NCBI GenBank assembly: GCA_020284085.1
Contig: JACEVL010000209.1
Coordinates: 62,001 to 126,000 of the forward strand
DNA length: 64,000 nucleotides
Source of the DNA: Aporrectodea caliginosa
Taxonomy: Eukaryota; Annelida; Clitellata; Crassiclitellata; Lumbricidae
Direction of reading: 5' to 3'
The stretch's first letter is position 1. Every line of letters starts with the position of its first letter. Under the pieces are notes generated by a model. It was not told the DNA's origin. It saw nothing but the letters and a program-made list of their open reading frames with translations, and did not search any database. The translations under genes were made by a program, and so were the position numbers. This document shows, piece by piece, positions 41,874-54,204 of this stretch.

Positions 41874-44800
41874 TTGGAGTTCCACCAAGACCCTCTTAGT
41901 TTAGCTAGACCTGAATTATGCACGCATTTGTTTAATGACTTGTACGTTTGCACAAGATGTGGTGATCAATCCCCTTTAAACGTCTGTTATATATGTGATG
42001 ATGAGATAATTGACCGCTCCTTTACGATTTGTATGAACTGCTCAATTACTGTGTTCCCATTTAACCAATTGCCTGATGATGCCGACTTAATAAGATGCAT
42101 GAATGGTGAACTTTATAGCTCATGTACAGTAACTGATAGGAATGATCTCTGTCTTAATTTATACATGGATACCCATGAGGACCGGCCTTTACTACAAAAT
42201 AGAGACCTCGACCCAGATGAGCACTATTTCTCAAGTCAGCTTACCAATTGTAGATACAGTACACTTACTGATCTAAGATCTATGACTGTTACTAACCACT
42301 TTATATTTATGCATATTAATTGCCGTAGTATATCTAAAAAAATTCCTGACATCCAACTTCTGTTAAATCAACTAAACGTCGATGTATTAGCCGTAACCGA
42401 GACATGGCTGGATTCTATATCCGTCGACACCATTGCAATTTCCGAATATACTTTTGTTCATAAGTGCAGAGAAACTGGTCGTGGTGGTGGTGTAGGATTT
42501 TTTGTAAAACATACTGTTCCTTTCCAACTTCTTGATCCTACCTCCACTAAACAATCTTGTACTTCTTACGAAAGTTTATTTTTAAGCATTCCTCAAAAAA
42601 AGGGTCCCAACTTTATTTTGGGAACAATTTATAGACCGCCAGGCCAAAACCTTGATATTTTTAATGATGAATTTAATTCCCTGTTATCTGAATTAACTAA
42701 AAAGCACCATGACATTCATTTAGCTGGGGACTATAATATTGATCTATTAAAATATTTGGATCACTCCCCGACAAATTGCTTTATTAATTGTATTACCACG
42801 CACCATTTCTTACCTATGATTACCCATCCTACTAGAATACATGGCCCCACTTCAACCCTAATCGACAACATTCTTACTAATGCCCCAACCCGAGTAATTG
42901 AAACTGTTATTCTCGCAGCCGACATATCCGACCACCTGCCAGTACTGATGCATCTCGACCTTAGTCCATTGTCAAACACTGAACCAACCGTTTACCTCTC
43001 ACGTAATATAAATGATAGTAATATGGAGCAATTCAAATTTCTTTTATCGGAAATTGACTGGTCATTGGTACTAGACTTGTGTAATCAAAACAGTCCTACT
43101 GCTGCCTACGACATATTTGTTGGTCTATTCAAAGCAGCTTATGACAAAGCATTCCCTTTACTCCCACGCACTAGACATAAGCGTCACTCCCCTAAGCAGC
43201 CATGGATGACCAGCGGCCTATTAAAATCTTGTAGAACTAAATCAAAACTCTACCTTAAAATGATTAAACACCCTACTGCCGCTAATAAAGCGAAGTATAT
43301 TAATTACAGAAATAAATTCAAATCGCTTAGAATTAAAACCGAAAAAAATTACTATGCCTCAGAATTTCAAAAATATAATAGCGACTTAAAACATACCTGG
43401 AAAATTATTAGGTCCATTCTTAACACATCCAATAACAACACAAAAATTGATGAACTATGTATTAACGGTGTTAAAATAACAGACGCAGAAACTATGGCTG
43501 AACGATTCAACTCTTACTTCTCGAGCATTGCTCAAACCCTATCTGACAAAATTCCGGTCTCTCAAAAAAGCTTCCAATCTTATATGATGCCGTCTCTTCC
43601 TGATTCCTTTGCCCTAACTTCTACAACCCCTGAGGAGCTTATTTCCATTAATCAGTCTCTCAAACTTACTCATAGCTGTGGCCCCGATGATATAAACCCA
43701 TACCCTACTAGTGCAATATTAAATCTTCTCGCCACTCCTCTATCGGAAATCATAAACTCCTCTTTTGCCACTGGAATTGTCCCACCTGCTTTGAAAATAG
43801 CCAGAGTCACACCAATTTACAAGCAGGGTGACAAATCTGAACTAGGCAATTATAGGCCCATATCTGTTTTACCTTATTTTTCCAAACTGATTGAAAGAGC
43901 TATGTATAATAGACTGTACGACTACGTTACTAAAATGAAAATCCTATATTTAAACCAACACGGATTTCAGGCTGGACATTCAACTGCCATGTCTCTCTTG
44001 AATATCCAAGATAAAATATCGCAAGCTATTGAAAATAACGAGTATTCTGTTGGAATATTTCTCGACCTTTCAAAAGCGTTCGATTCCGTAGATCATAAAA
44101 TTCTTTTGAAAAAATTAGATAATTATGGAATTCGAGGGTTACCACTCCTTTGGTTAAAAAATTATCTGGATAATAGACAACAACAGGTCCAATGCAATAA
44201 TAAAGTATCGAAATTTCGCCTAATTGAATTTGGTGTTCCTCAAGGTTCTATTCTGGGGCCACTATTATTTTTACTTTATATAAATGATCTACCCCATGTT
44301 TCTTCTTTATTGCACTTTGAGTTGTTTGCTGATGATTCAAACGTTTTTATCTCACACAAGTCCCACGAAAACCTATTCCAAATTATGAACCTTGAACTAC
44401 CCCTTGTTGGTGACTGGTTCAAAGCAAACAGACTTTCTCTAAATTTAAGTAAAACATCCTTTATTCTATTTAATTCTCACAGGAAAATCCCCCCTACGCA
44501 AACACCCCCACTACTAATTGACGGTGTACTCATTCCTCAAATTACTAAAGTCAATTTTCTTGGTGTAGTGATCGATCAAAACATGACCTGGAAAGAACAT
44601 ATTTCTCAAATATCGATTAAATTGGCCAAAAACACAGGTATTCTATCGCGCATTTCATATAAATTACCCATCCACATTTTAACTAACCTATATTACTCAT
44701 TAATCCACCCGTACTTAGCATATTGTAATATAGTCTGGGCCTCGAACTACACCTCACGACTAACACGCTTGATTATCTTACAGAAAAGAGCCGTTCGAAT

Positions 44801-45158
44801 AATTACTAAATCTGATTATAAGTGTCATACTGCTCAACTTTTCCTCCTCTACGGCATTTTAACATTAGATCAGATTAGAATATTGCAAACTGGTGAATTT
44901 ATGTTTCGTTATAAACACGGTTTTTTACCTAACACCTTTACTGACTATTTTAAAACTGGCTCCGCCACTCATTCTTACAGTACTAGAACAGCCTCCAATT
45001 ATAGACCGATTTTTGCTCACACAAACACTCGCAAATTCTCTATTAAGATAACTGGTCCAACTGTTTGGAACAATCTTCCTGCCGACATCCTTAGCGCGTC
45101 TCATCTCCTCCTATTTAAAAAACTTCTGCGTGCCCACCTACTAACTTTAAATATATAA
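41874..45158 (+). CDS. LINE ORF2: endonuclease and reverse transcriptase, uninterrupted
   Basis: 1,094 codons without a break. Residues about 25-62 carry CxxC-type pairs (CTRC, CYIC, CMNC), a possible zinc ribbon. The AP-like endonuclease follows ('HINCRSI', 'VTETWLD', 'GTIYRPPGQ', 'LAGDYNIDLL', 'DISDHLPV'). The reverse transcriptase comes next ('GPDDINPYPT', 'YRPISVLPYFSKLIER', 'FLDLSKAFDSVDHK', 'GVPQGSILGPLLFLLYIND', catalytic FADD at about residue 818), then the usual C-terminal region ('PTVWNNLPADI'). An alternative start at the ATG inside 'MNCSITV' would lose the zinc-like motif. Intact catalytic motifs suggest a young copy able to supply enzyme even though its ORF1 is damaged. Confidence 0.92.
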   Translation: MEFHQDPLSLARPELCTHLFNDLYVCTRCGDQSPLNVCYICDDEIIDRSFTICMNCSITVFPFNQLPDDADLIRCMNGELYSSCTVTDRNDLCLNLYMDTHEDRPLLQNRDLDPDEHYFSSQLTNCRYSTLTDLRSMTVTNHFIFMHINCRSISKKIPDIQLLLNQLNVDVLAVTETWLDSISVDTIAISEYTFVHKCRETGRGGGVGFFVKHTVPFQLLDPTSTKQSCTSYESLFLSIPQKKGPNFILGTIYRPPGQNLDIFNDEFNSLLSELTKKHHDIHLAGDYNIDLLKYLDHSPTNCFINCITTHHFLPMITHPTRIHGPTSTLIDNILTNAPTRVIETVILAADISDHLPVLMHLDLSPLSNTEPTVYLSRNINDSNMEQFKFLLSEIDWSLVLDLCNQNSPTAAYDIFVGLFKAAYDKAFPLLPRTRHKRHSPKQPWMTSGLLKSCRTKSKLYLKMIKHPTAANKAKYINYRNKFKSLRIKTEKNYYASEFQKYNSDLKHTWKIIRSILNTSNNNTKIDELCINGVKITDAETMAERFNSYFSSIAQTLSDKIPVSQKSFQSYMMPSLPDSFALTSTTPEELISINQSLKLTHSCGPDDINPYPTSAILNLLATPLSEIINSSFATGIVPPALKIARVTPIYKQGDKSELGNYRPISVLPYFSKLIERAMYNRLYDYVTKMKILYLNQHGFQAGHSTAMSLLNIQDKISQAIENNEYSVGIFLDLSKAFDSVDHKILLKKLDNYGIRGLPLLWLKNYLDNRQQQVQCNNKVSKFRLIEFGVPQGSILGPLLFLLYINDLPHVSSLLHFELFADDSNVFISHKSHENLFQIMNLELPLVGDWFKANRLSLNLSKTSFILFNSHRKIPPTQTPPLLIDGVLIPQITKVNFLGVVIDQNMTWKEHISQISIKLAKNTGILSRISYKLPIHILTNLYYSLIHPYLAYCNIVWASNYTSRLTRLIILQKRAVRIITKSDYKCHTAQLFLLYGILTLDQIRILQTGEFMFRYKHGFLPNTFTDYFKTGSATHSYSTRTASNYRPIFAHTNTRKFSIKITGPTVWNNLPADILSASHLLLFKKLLRAHLLTLNI

Positions 45159-45567
45159 CTGCTTTTAATCTTTTGTTTGTTTATTAAAAGAACTTTTCAG
45201 CATTAGACAATGCTAATTATGTTATCATTTTAGTTGTTGCTTAATTCACTCCCAATCCTGAACATTATGTTATCAACCTCCACCTAACAGCACTGGTACA
45301 TAGGTGGCCCTGCTTAGCGGGACTCTGGTCCCTTTAGGTCCTCCTTTTGTATCCCAACTTAGTATTATTTGAAATATGATGATTTGTTACTGTACTTTTT
45401 TTGGGAGCAATAAAAAACCTATGTTATGTTATGTTATGTTATGTTATACCTTGAGCATTGTGACAGTGACGCTTTACATGAGTTTTTTGGTTAGATTAGA
45501 TTTATGTAGGCCTCTCAGCAGTTCTTGACGCTGCTGAAAAACTCCTTACGTTAAAATTGCATAATTG

Positions 45568-45810
45568 TAGCCTATTGTATTGTATTGTATTGTATTTGAA
45601 CACTTGTTATAGCGCCCCTACCAGATTTCCCATTCAGAGGCGCTCCCGACTACTGCGCGAACGCTGAATCGGAGTTTCACGCCGAAGCGCATGAGCAATT
45701 GCGAGTGAAGGACTTGCCCAGGGTCCCTACGCGGCGACTTTGAGGTGGATCCGAACCCGCAACCCTCCAGCTGCAAGGCACCGAACATACCCCTACACCA
45801 CCGCGCCCCA
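45568..45810 (-). mobile_element. tRNA-derived SINE with an L2-like 3' tail
   Basis: Minus strand: GGGGCGCGGTGG head, A box TGGTGTAGGGG (45790-45800), B box GGTTCGGATCC (45747-45757). The body contains CTGGGCAAGTCCTTCACTCG. The 3' end is GGGAGCGCCTCTGAATGG...AGGGGCGCTATAACAA, finishing in (ATACA)n. The 3' end equals that of the L2/CR1-like LINEs in this window, as expected for a SINE mobilised by that LINE. Confidence 0.85.
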
Positions 45811-45819
45811 GTTGTATTG

Positions 45820-46635
45820 TGATGTCTCTACTTCAACGCATTAACCTCTTAAAATGGACCTGATTTGCAGTTGTTATGGGGCGCCATCGGTTTATGCCTT
45901 CTACTTAAAAGGCAACGACAAGATTAGTTACTAAATTAATAAACTAATTAATAATCAATTACATTACTATTATTACATTACAGTTCGCTTTAATATTGGA
46001 TCTTATTAAGACGTAGGCATATCTTTAAGATGCGAAGATGACGTAATAATCTAAACTTATTATTACGTCATCTCGAAAATAGCTGCAATTCGCGCTGTCT
46101 CACTGCAGGTTGCCATAGCGCGTCAAACGGTCGATCGAACTAGTCTTACAAGAATATTGTCGAATTTTAATTTTATTATAATTTATAAGACTACAATTCT
46201 TTCGAATTTCTTTGACGACGAATGACTGCGAACGCTTCTTAGATGTCGAATACTATCGTATAGTGCTAACGAAACGATATTTGACAAAATAGTTCGTCAT
46301 TGACGGAAAATTTTTATTGTTCATCAGATTTCTTGAAAATCTCTTAGTCGAAAATGTCAGCGTTTGCGCTGCTGGAACCAGTTGATAGAAGAAGATGAAT
46401 CTTGGATGCAAGTCGAACAGGTAACATTGAATTTAAACTGAAATAAGAAGTTTTAGCCTAATCGTTAATTCTGTCTTTGGGTTACTCTGTTTCTCTCCAT
46501 AGTTAGTCTTTGCATAAAGACTTAGTCGCAGATTTTGAGAAGTCTAATAATAATACATGTAGGCTAAAGTTAGGTAAAATTGGACAAGGCAAGGAGAGAG
46601 ACAACATACACGTATTAGAGGTGAGGATATGTAAG
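45820..46635. other. No gene seen
   Basis: AT-rich. Contains an inverted pair of TTATTACGTCATCT-like words near 46030-46075. Confidence 0.4.
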
Positions 46636-46639
46636 TCAA

Positions 46640-46870
46640 GGTAAGGTAGGCCGGGAAACTTATAGCATCGGAGGCTGAAGGATTATACAGTATCTGTGGG
46701 CATGCTGCGCGGACGCCGGATGGTACCTACTCTAACCCTGTTCCTAACCGACCCTCATGACGAGTAACCTGATCCTAACCAACACTCGCGACGCCAGTAA
46801 ACTTACGCACTATATCTTTCAGTCCCCCCCGATTCTATAAGCTTGCCAGGTAGGCCTGCAGAGCGGCCAA
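46640..46870. repeat. Dispersed repeat with CTAACCGACCCTCA words (copy 2)
   Basis: Aligns with 36290-36475 over about 200 bp, with many substitutions. Confidence 0.65.
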
Positions 46871-46894
46871 GTAAGGTCTTGCCAGGTTGTTTTC

Positions 46895-47000
46895 ATCCTT
46901 GAGGGGCGCTGTAGGAATTTACAAAATGAAGGAACGAATGGCCGTAGTTTGAGCGCTTCTTCAGTGGCACTTTATAAATGTCTTGATACATTACATTACG
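46895..47000 (+). mobile_element. Two short L2/CR1-like 3' ends
   Basis: GAGGGGCGCTGTAGGAATTT with a GAAGGAACGAATG tail, then CAGTGGCACTTTATAAATG with (ATTACGTT)-like repeats. Confidence 0.5.
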
Positions 47001-47035
47001 TTACAAGTTAGTAAGTTAGTGTAGGCCTATACAAT

Positions 47036-47110
47036 ACAATACAACTTGTATTTATAACGCGCCTTAATAAATCAATCTTGCTCAAAGGACGTGTTACAAA
47101 GTAGCTATTA
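47036..47110 (-). mobile_element. Short LINE/SINE 3' end with (TTGTA)n
   Basis: ACAATACAATACAACTTGTATTTATAACGCGCC on the plus strand, in consecutive pieces. It is the reverse of a short tandem-repeat tail and 3' block. Confidence 0.5.
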
Positions 47111-47749
47111 ATCATAGTTCTTAGAGAAGAGATAAGTTTTAAGTCTCTGCTTAGATCTCTCTGTCATTGTATTTTCTCTTTCTGTTGACTAGCGTCTGTC
47201 TTGCTGTTTCTCTGTTTCTCTTTTCTTATGTCTGTTTTCTACTCTGTTTTCTCTCTTTCTCTTGTCTTAGGTCTGTCTGCTCTCTGTTTTCTTATTTCAC
47301 CTGTCTTAGGACCTACTGGTTGTCTGTTTTCTCTCCCTGTCTTGTCTTTGGTCTGTCTGCTTTTGTTTATCTCTTTCTATTGTGTTTATCTATTCTACGA
47401 AAATAAGAGCCAACTCTTATGCCGTCGTCAACCAATGGTAGAATGAAGTTCTTTACTCGAAGGATCAGAATTCCGGACAGGAGCTACTAAGACGATCCAG
47501 TTCACCGACTCTCGTGGAAACAGCTAGGTTAGTCTGAGTTTTTGTGAAGGTTTTTGACGAATCCGATAGATTGCTGGCTGATGAAAGGCAATTTGGAAGA
47601 TGCTAAGTAGATAAAGTTATAGATGAGACGCAGGTCGATTCATGTCTTAGGTATTTCTGTCTGTCCATTTTCTCTCCTTCTCTTATCTTAGGTATCTCTG
47701 CCTCCATAGTTTATCTTCTTCTGTTATCTAGCGCCTGTCTTGCTATCTG

Positions 47750-47862
<113 letters not shown>

Positions 47863-48728
47863 TCTCTTGTCTTAGGTCAGTCTGCCTCTCTCTTTTCACT
47901 GTTTCTCTTGCCTTAGGTCTGTCTGCCTCTCTAAATAGCCATAGCAAGACAGGAAATTTGGGCTTCAACAGTGGTTTCAAGTGTGGTAAAGAGTTTTGTC
48001 CTATACATTACATTCTTTACAATGTTTTATCGACCTAAAGTTACTCAATTAAGGCGCTATCTAAAATTAATATATACATACAGCATCAGTATGTTGATAA
48101 ATTACACAGGCCAGAACACTCCGTCCGTCCTGGCAGCCTGTCAGCTCTGTCAGTTGTGGCACGGTCAATCCCTGACACGTGTGCCATTATTGGCAACGTC
48201 AGTATAAATTTGATAGGCCGGCAGTTTTGGAGCCTTCCGTCCCGGCAGCCTGATAGCTCTGGGACAGTCGGCTCCTTGTACCGTCGGCCTTGGCACCGCC
48301 GTCACTGACACCGCTACTCTGGCATCTGACATGGCGCGCTAGTTGATGGCCTCGAGTTGTTCCCGGCAGCAATATTTCCATCGAGACCTCTGATGCCGAC
48401 AACCAATGGCAGGATGAAGCTCTTTACTCGAAGGATCAGAATTCCGGACAGGAGCGACTTAGACGATCCAGTTGACTGACTCAACAGCTGGAAACAGCTA
48501 GGTTAGTTTGAATTTTTATGAAGGTTTGCGAAGAAACGATAGATTGGTTGCTGATGAAAATCTTCAGATCATTTGAAAGATGCTAAGTAGATAAGATATA
48601 GATGAGATGCAGGTCGTTTCATGTCTTAGGTATTTCTGTCTCTCCATTTATCTTTTTCTCTTATCTTAGGTATCTCTGCCTCCATAGTTTCTTTTCTTCT
48701 GTTATCTAACGCATGTCTTGCTATCTGC

Positions 48729-48762
<34 letters not shown>

Positions 48763-51700
48763 TCTCTTGTCTTAGGTCAGTCTGCCTCTCTCTTTTCACT
48801 GTTTCTCTTGTCTTAGGTCTGTCTGCTCTCTGTTTTCGTATTCAACCTGTCTTAGGTCTCTCTGGTTGTCTGTTTTCTTTCCCTGTCTTGCCTTAGGTCT
48901 GTCTGCCTTTGTTTATCTCTTTCTGTTATCTTTTTCTGTTCTACGAAAATATGAGCCAAATCTTATGCCGTCGTCAACCAATGGCCGGATGAAGTTCTTT
49001 ACTGGAAGGATCAGAATTCCGGACAGGAGCGACTAAGACGATCCAGTTGACTGACTCTCAGCTGGAAACAGCTAGGTTAGTTTGAATTTTTATGAAGGTT
49101 TGCGACGAAACGATAGATTGGTTGCTGATGAAAATCTTCAGGTCCTTTGAAAGATGCTAAGTAGATAAGATATAGATGAGACGCAGGTCGTTTCATTGTC
49201 TTAGGTATTTCTGTCTCTCCATTTATCTTTTTCCCTTAGGTATATCTGCCACCATAGTTTCTCTTCTTCTGTTATCTAGCGCCTGTCTTGCTATAATTCG
49301 ATCGATCTCTCCTTCTCTTGTCTTAGGGCAGTCTGCCTCTCTCTTTTCACTGTTTCTCTTGTCTTCGGTCTGTCTGCCTCTCTAAACAGCCATAGCAAGA
49401 CAGGAAATTTGGGCTTCAACAGTGGTTTCAAGTGTGGACAAGAGTTTTGTCCTATACATTACATTCTTTACAATGGTTTATCGACCTAAAGTTACTCAAT
49501 TAAGGCGCTATCTAAAATTAATATATACATACAGCATCAGTATGTTGATAAATTACACAGGCCAGAACACTCCGTCCGTCCTGGCAGCCTGTCAGCTCTG
49601 TCAGCTGTGGCACGGTCAATCCCTGACACGTGTGCCATTATTGGCAACGTCAGTATAAATTTGATAGGCCGGCAGTTTTGGAGCCTTCCGTCCCGGCAGC
49701 CTGATAGCTCTGGGACAGTCGGCTCCTTGTACCGTCGGCCTTGGCACCGCCGTCACTGACACCGCTACTCTGGCATCTGACATGGCGCGCTAGTTGATGG
49801 ACTCGAGTTGTTCCCGGCAGCAATATTTCCATCGAGACCTCTGATGCCGACAACCAATGGCAGGATGAAGCTCTTTACTCGAAGGATCAGAATTCCGGAC
49901 AGGAGCGACTTAGACGATCCAGTTGACTGACTCAACAGCTGGAAACAGCTAGGTTAGTTTGAATTTTTATGAAGGTTTGCGAAGAAACGATAGATTGGTT
50001 GCTGATGAAAATCTTCAGGTCCTTTGAAAGATGCTAAGTAGATAAGATATAGATGAGAAGCAGGTCGTTTCATTGTCTTAGGTATTTCTGTCTCTCCATT
50101 TATCTTTTTCTCTTATCTTAGGTATCTCTGCCTCCATAGTTTCTCTTCTTCTGTTATCTAGCGCCTGTCTTGCTATAATACGATCGATCTCTCCTTCTCT
50201 TGTCTTCGGTCTGTCTGCCTCTCTCTTTTCACTGTTTCTCTTGTCTTCGGTCTGTCTGCCTCTCTAAACAGCCATAGCAAGACAGGAAATTTGGGCTTCA
50301 ACAGTGGTTTCAAGTGTGGACAAGAGTTTTGTCCTATACATTACATTCTTTACAATGGTTTATCGACCTAAAGTTACTCAATTAAGGCGCTATCTAAAAT
50401 TAATATATACATACAGCATCAGTATGTTGATAAATTACACAGGCCAGAACACTCCGTCCGTCCTGGCAGCCTGTCAGCTCTGTCAGCTGTGGCACGGTCA
50501 ATCCCTGACACGTGTGCCATTATTGGCACCGTCAGTATAAATTTGATAGGCCGGCAGTTTTGGAGCCTTCCGTCCCAGCAGCCTGATAGCTCTGGGACAG
50601 TCGGCTCCTTGTACCGTCGGCCTTGGCACCGCCGTCACTGACACCGCTACTCTGGCATCTGACATGGCGCGCTAGTTGATGGACTCGAGTTGTTCCATCG
50701 AGCAGACAACCAATGGCAGGATGAAGCTCTTTACTCGAAGGATCAGAATTCCGGACAGGAGCGACTTAGACGATCCAGTTGACTGACTCAACAGCTGGAA
50801 ACAGCTAGGTTAGTTTGAATTTTTATGAAGGTTTGCGAAGAAACGATAGATTGGTTGCTGATGAAAATCTTCAGGTCCTTTGAAAGATGCTAAGTAGATA
50901 AGATATAGATGAGACGCAGGTCGTTTCATTGTCTTAGGTATTTCTGTCTCTCCATTTATCTTTTTCTCTTATCTTAGGTATCTCTGCCACCATAGTTTCT
51001 CTTCTTCTGTTATCTAGCGCCTGTCTTGCTATAATTCGATCAATCTCTCCTTCTCTTGTCTTAGGGCAGTCTGCCTCTCTCTTTTCACTGTTTCTCTTGT
51101 CTTCGGTCTGTCTGCCTCTCTAAACAGCCATAGCAAGACAGGAAATTTGGGCTTCAACAGTGGTTTCAAGTGTGGACAAGAGTTTTGTCCTATACATTAC
51201 ATTCTTTACAATGGTTTATCGACCTAAAGTTACTCAATTAAGGCGCTATCTAAAATTAATATATACATACAGCATCAGTATGTTGATAAATTACACAGGC
51301 CAGAACACTCCGTCCGTCCTGGCAGCCTGTCAGCTCTGTCAGCTGTGGCACGGTCAATCCCTGACACGTGTGCCATTATTGGCACCGTCAGTATAAATTT
51401 GATAGGCCGGCAGTTTTGGAGCCTTCCGTCCCGGCAGCCTGATAGCTCTGGGACAGTCGGCTCCTTGTACCGTCGGCCTTGGCACCGCCGTCACTGACAC
51501 CGCTACTCTGGCATCTGACATGGCGCGCTAGTTGATGGACTCGAGTCCATGTTCCTCTGATGCCAGCAACCAATGGCAGGATGAAGCTCTTTACTCGAAG
51601 GATCAGAATTCCGGACAGGAGCGACTTAGACGATCCAGTTGACTGACTCAACAGCTGGAAACAGCTAGGTTAGTTTGAATTTTTATGAAGGTTTGCGACG

Positions 51701-54120
51701 AAACGATAGATTGGTTGCTGATGAAAATCTTCAGGTCCTTTGAAAGATGCTAAGTAGATAAGATATAGATGAGACGCAGGTCGTTTCATTGTCTTAGGTA
51801 TTTCTGTCTCTGTATTTTCTCTCCTTCTCTTAGCTTAGGTATCTCTGCCACCATAGTTTCTCTTCTTCTGTTATCTAGCGCCTGTCTTGCTATAATTCGA
51901 TCGATCTCTCCTTCTCTTGTCTTAGGGCAGTCTGCCTCTCTCTTTTCACTGTTTCTCTTGTCTTCGGTCTGTCTGCCTCTCTAAACAGCCATAGCAAGAC
52001 AGGAAATTTGGGCTTCAACAGTGGTTTCAAGTGTGGACAAGAGTTTTGTCCTATACATTACATTCTTTACAATGGTTTATCGACCTAAAGTTACTCAATT
52101 AAGGCGCTATCTAAAATTAATATATACATACAGCATCAGTATGTTGATAAATTACACAGGCCAGAACACTCCGTCCGTCCTGGCAGCCTGTCAGCTCTGT
52201 CAGCTGTGGCACGGTCAATCCCTGACACGTGTGCCATTATTGGCACCGTCAGTATAAATTTGATAGGCCGGCAGTTTTGGAGCCTTCCGTCCCGGCAGCC
52301 TGATAGCTCTGGGACAGTCGGCTCCTTGTACCGTCGGCCTTGGCACCGCCGTCACTGACACCGCTACTCTGGCATCTGACATGGCGCGCTAGTTGATGGA
52401 CTCGAGTTGTTCCCGGCAGCAATATTTCCATCGAGACCTCTGATGCCGACAACCAATGGCAGGATGAAGCTCTTTACTCGAAGGATCAGAATTCCGGACA
52501 GCAGCGACTTAGACGATCCAGTTGACTGACTCAACAGCTGGAAACAGCTAGGTTAGTTTGAATTTTTATGAAGGTTTGCGACGAAACGATAGATTGGTTG
52601 CTGATGAAAATCTTCAGGTCCTTTGAAAGATGCTAAGTAGATAAGATATAGATGAGAAGCAGGTCGTTTCATTGTCTTAGGTATTTCTGTCTCTCCATTT
52701 ATCTTTTTCTCTTATCTTAGGTATCTCTGCCTCCATAGTTTCTTTTCTTCTGTTATCTAACGCATGTCTTGCTATCTGCGATCTCTCTCTCTCTCTCTCC
52801 TTCTCTTGTCTTAGGTCAGTCTGCCTCTCTCTTTTCACTGTTTCTCTTGTCTTAGGTCTGTCTGCTCTCTGTTTTCTTATTTAACCTGTCTTAGGTCTCT
52901 CTGATTGTCTGTTTTCTTTCCCTGTCTTGCCTTAGGTCTGTCTGCCTTTGTTTATCTCTTTCTGTTATCTTTTTCTGTTCTACGAAAATATGAGCCAAAT
53001 CTTATGCCGTCGTCAACCAATGGCCGGATGAAGCTCTTTACTGGAAGGATCAGAATTCTGGACAGGAGCTACTAAGACGGTCCAGTTCACCGACTCTCGT
53101 GGAAGCAGCTAGGTTAGTTTGAGTTTTTGTGAAGGTTTTTGACGAATCCGATAGATTGCTGGCTGACGAAAATCTTCAGGCAATTTGGAAGATGCTAAGT
53201 AGATAAGACATAGATGAGACGCAGGTCGATTCATTTCTTAGGTATTTCTGTCTCTCCATTTTCTCTCCTTCTCTTAGCTTAGGTATCTCTGCCACCATAG
53301 TTTCTCTTCTTCTGTTATCTAGCGCCTGTCTTGCTATAATACGATCGATCTTTCCTTCTCTTGTCTTAGGGCAATGTGCCTCTCTCTTTTTACTGTTTCT
53401 CTTGTCTTCGATCTGTCTGCCTCTCTAAACAGCCATAGCAAGACAGGAAATTTGGGCTTCAACAGTGGTTTCAAGTGTGGACAAGAGTTTTGTCCTATAC
53501 ATTACATTCTTTACAATGGTTTATCGACCTAAAGTTACTCAATTAAGGCGCTATCTAAAATTAATATATACATACAGCATCAGTATGTTGATGAATTACA
53601 CAGGCCAGAACACTCCGTCCGTCCTGGCAGCCTGTCAGCTTTGTCAGTTGTGGCACGGTCAATCCCTGACACGTGTGCCATTATTGGCAACGTCAGTATA
53701 AATTTGATAGGCCGGCAGTTTTGGAGCCTTCCGTCCCGGCAGCCTGATAGCTCTGGGACAGTCGGCTCCTTGTACCGTCGGCCTTGGCACCGCCGTCACT
53801 GACACCGCTACTCTGGCATCTGACATGGCGCGCTAGTTGATGGACTCGAGTTGTTCCCGGCAGCAATATTTCCATCGAGACCTCTGATGCCGACAACCAA
53901 TGGCAGGATGAAGCTCTTTACTCGAAGGATCAGAATTCCGGACAGCAGCGACTTAGACGATCCAGTTGACTGACTCAACAGCTGGAAACAGCTAGGTTAG
54001 TTTGAATTTTTATGAAGGTTTGCGACGAAACGATAGATTGGTTGCTGATGAAAATCTTCAGGTCCTTTGAAAGATGCTAAGTAGATAAGATATAGATGAG
54101 AAGCAGGTCGTTTCATTGTC

Positions 54121-54204
54121 TTAGGTATTTCTGTCTCTCCATTTATCTTTTTCTCTTATCTTAGGTATCTCTGCCTCCATAGTTTCTTTTCTTCTGTTAT
54201 CTAA
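54121..54204. repeat. 84-bp direct repeat flanking the satellite-embedded LINE (left)
   Basis: Identical by eye to 57675-57758. Either an unusually long target duplication or an effect of insertion and recombination within a tandem array. Confidence 0.8.

Larger units (their letters stand above)
41098..45446 (+). mobile_element. LINE (CR1/Jockey-group) with partial ORF1, intact ORF2 and (TTATG)n tail
   Basis: Begins where satellite sequence stops (after CTCTCTCTTTTCA) and ends with AATAAA near 45409 and TTATGTTATG repeats. It contains the C-terminal half of an ORF1 and a complete-looking ORF2. The ORF1 truncation indicates a 5'-truncated copy. No target duplication was recognised: the left flank is satellite and the right flank is unrelated. 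Confidence 0.9.
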
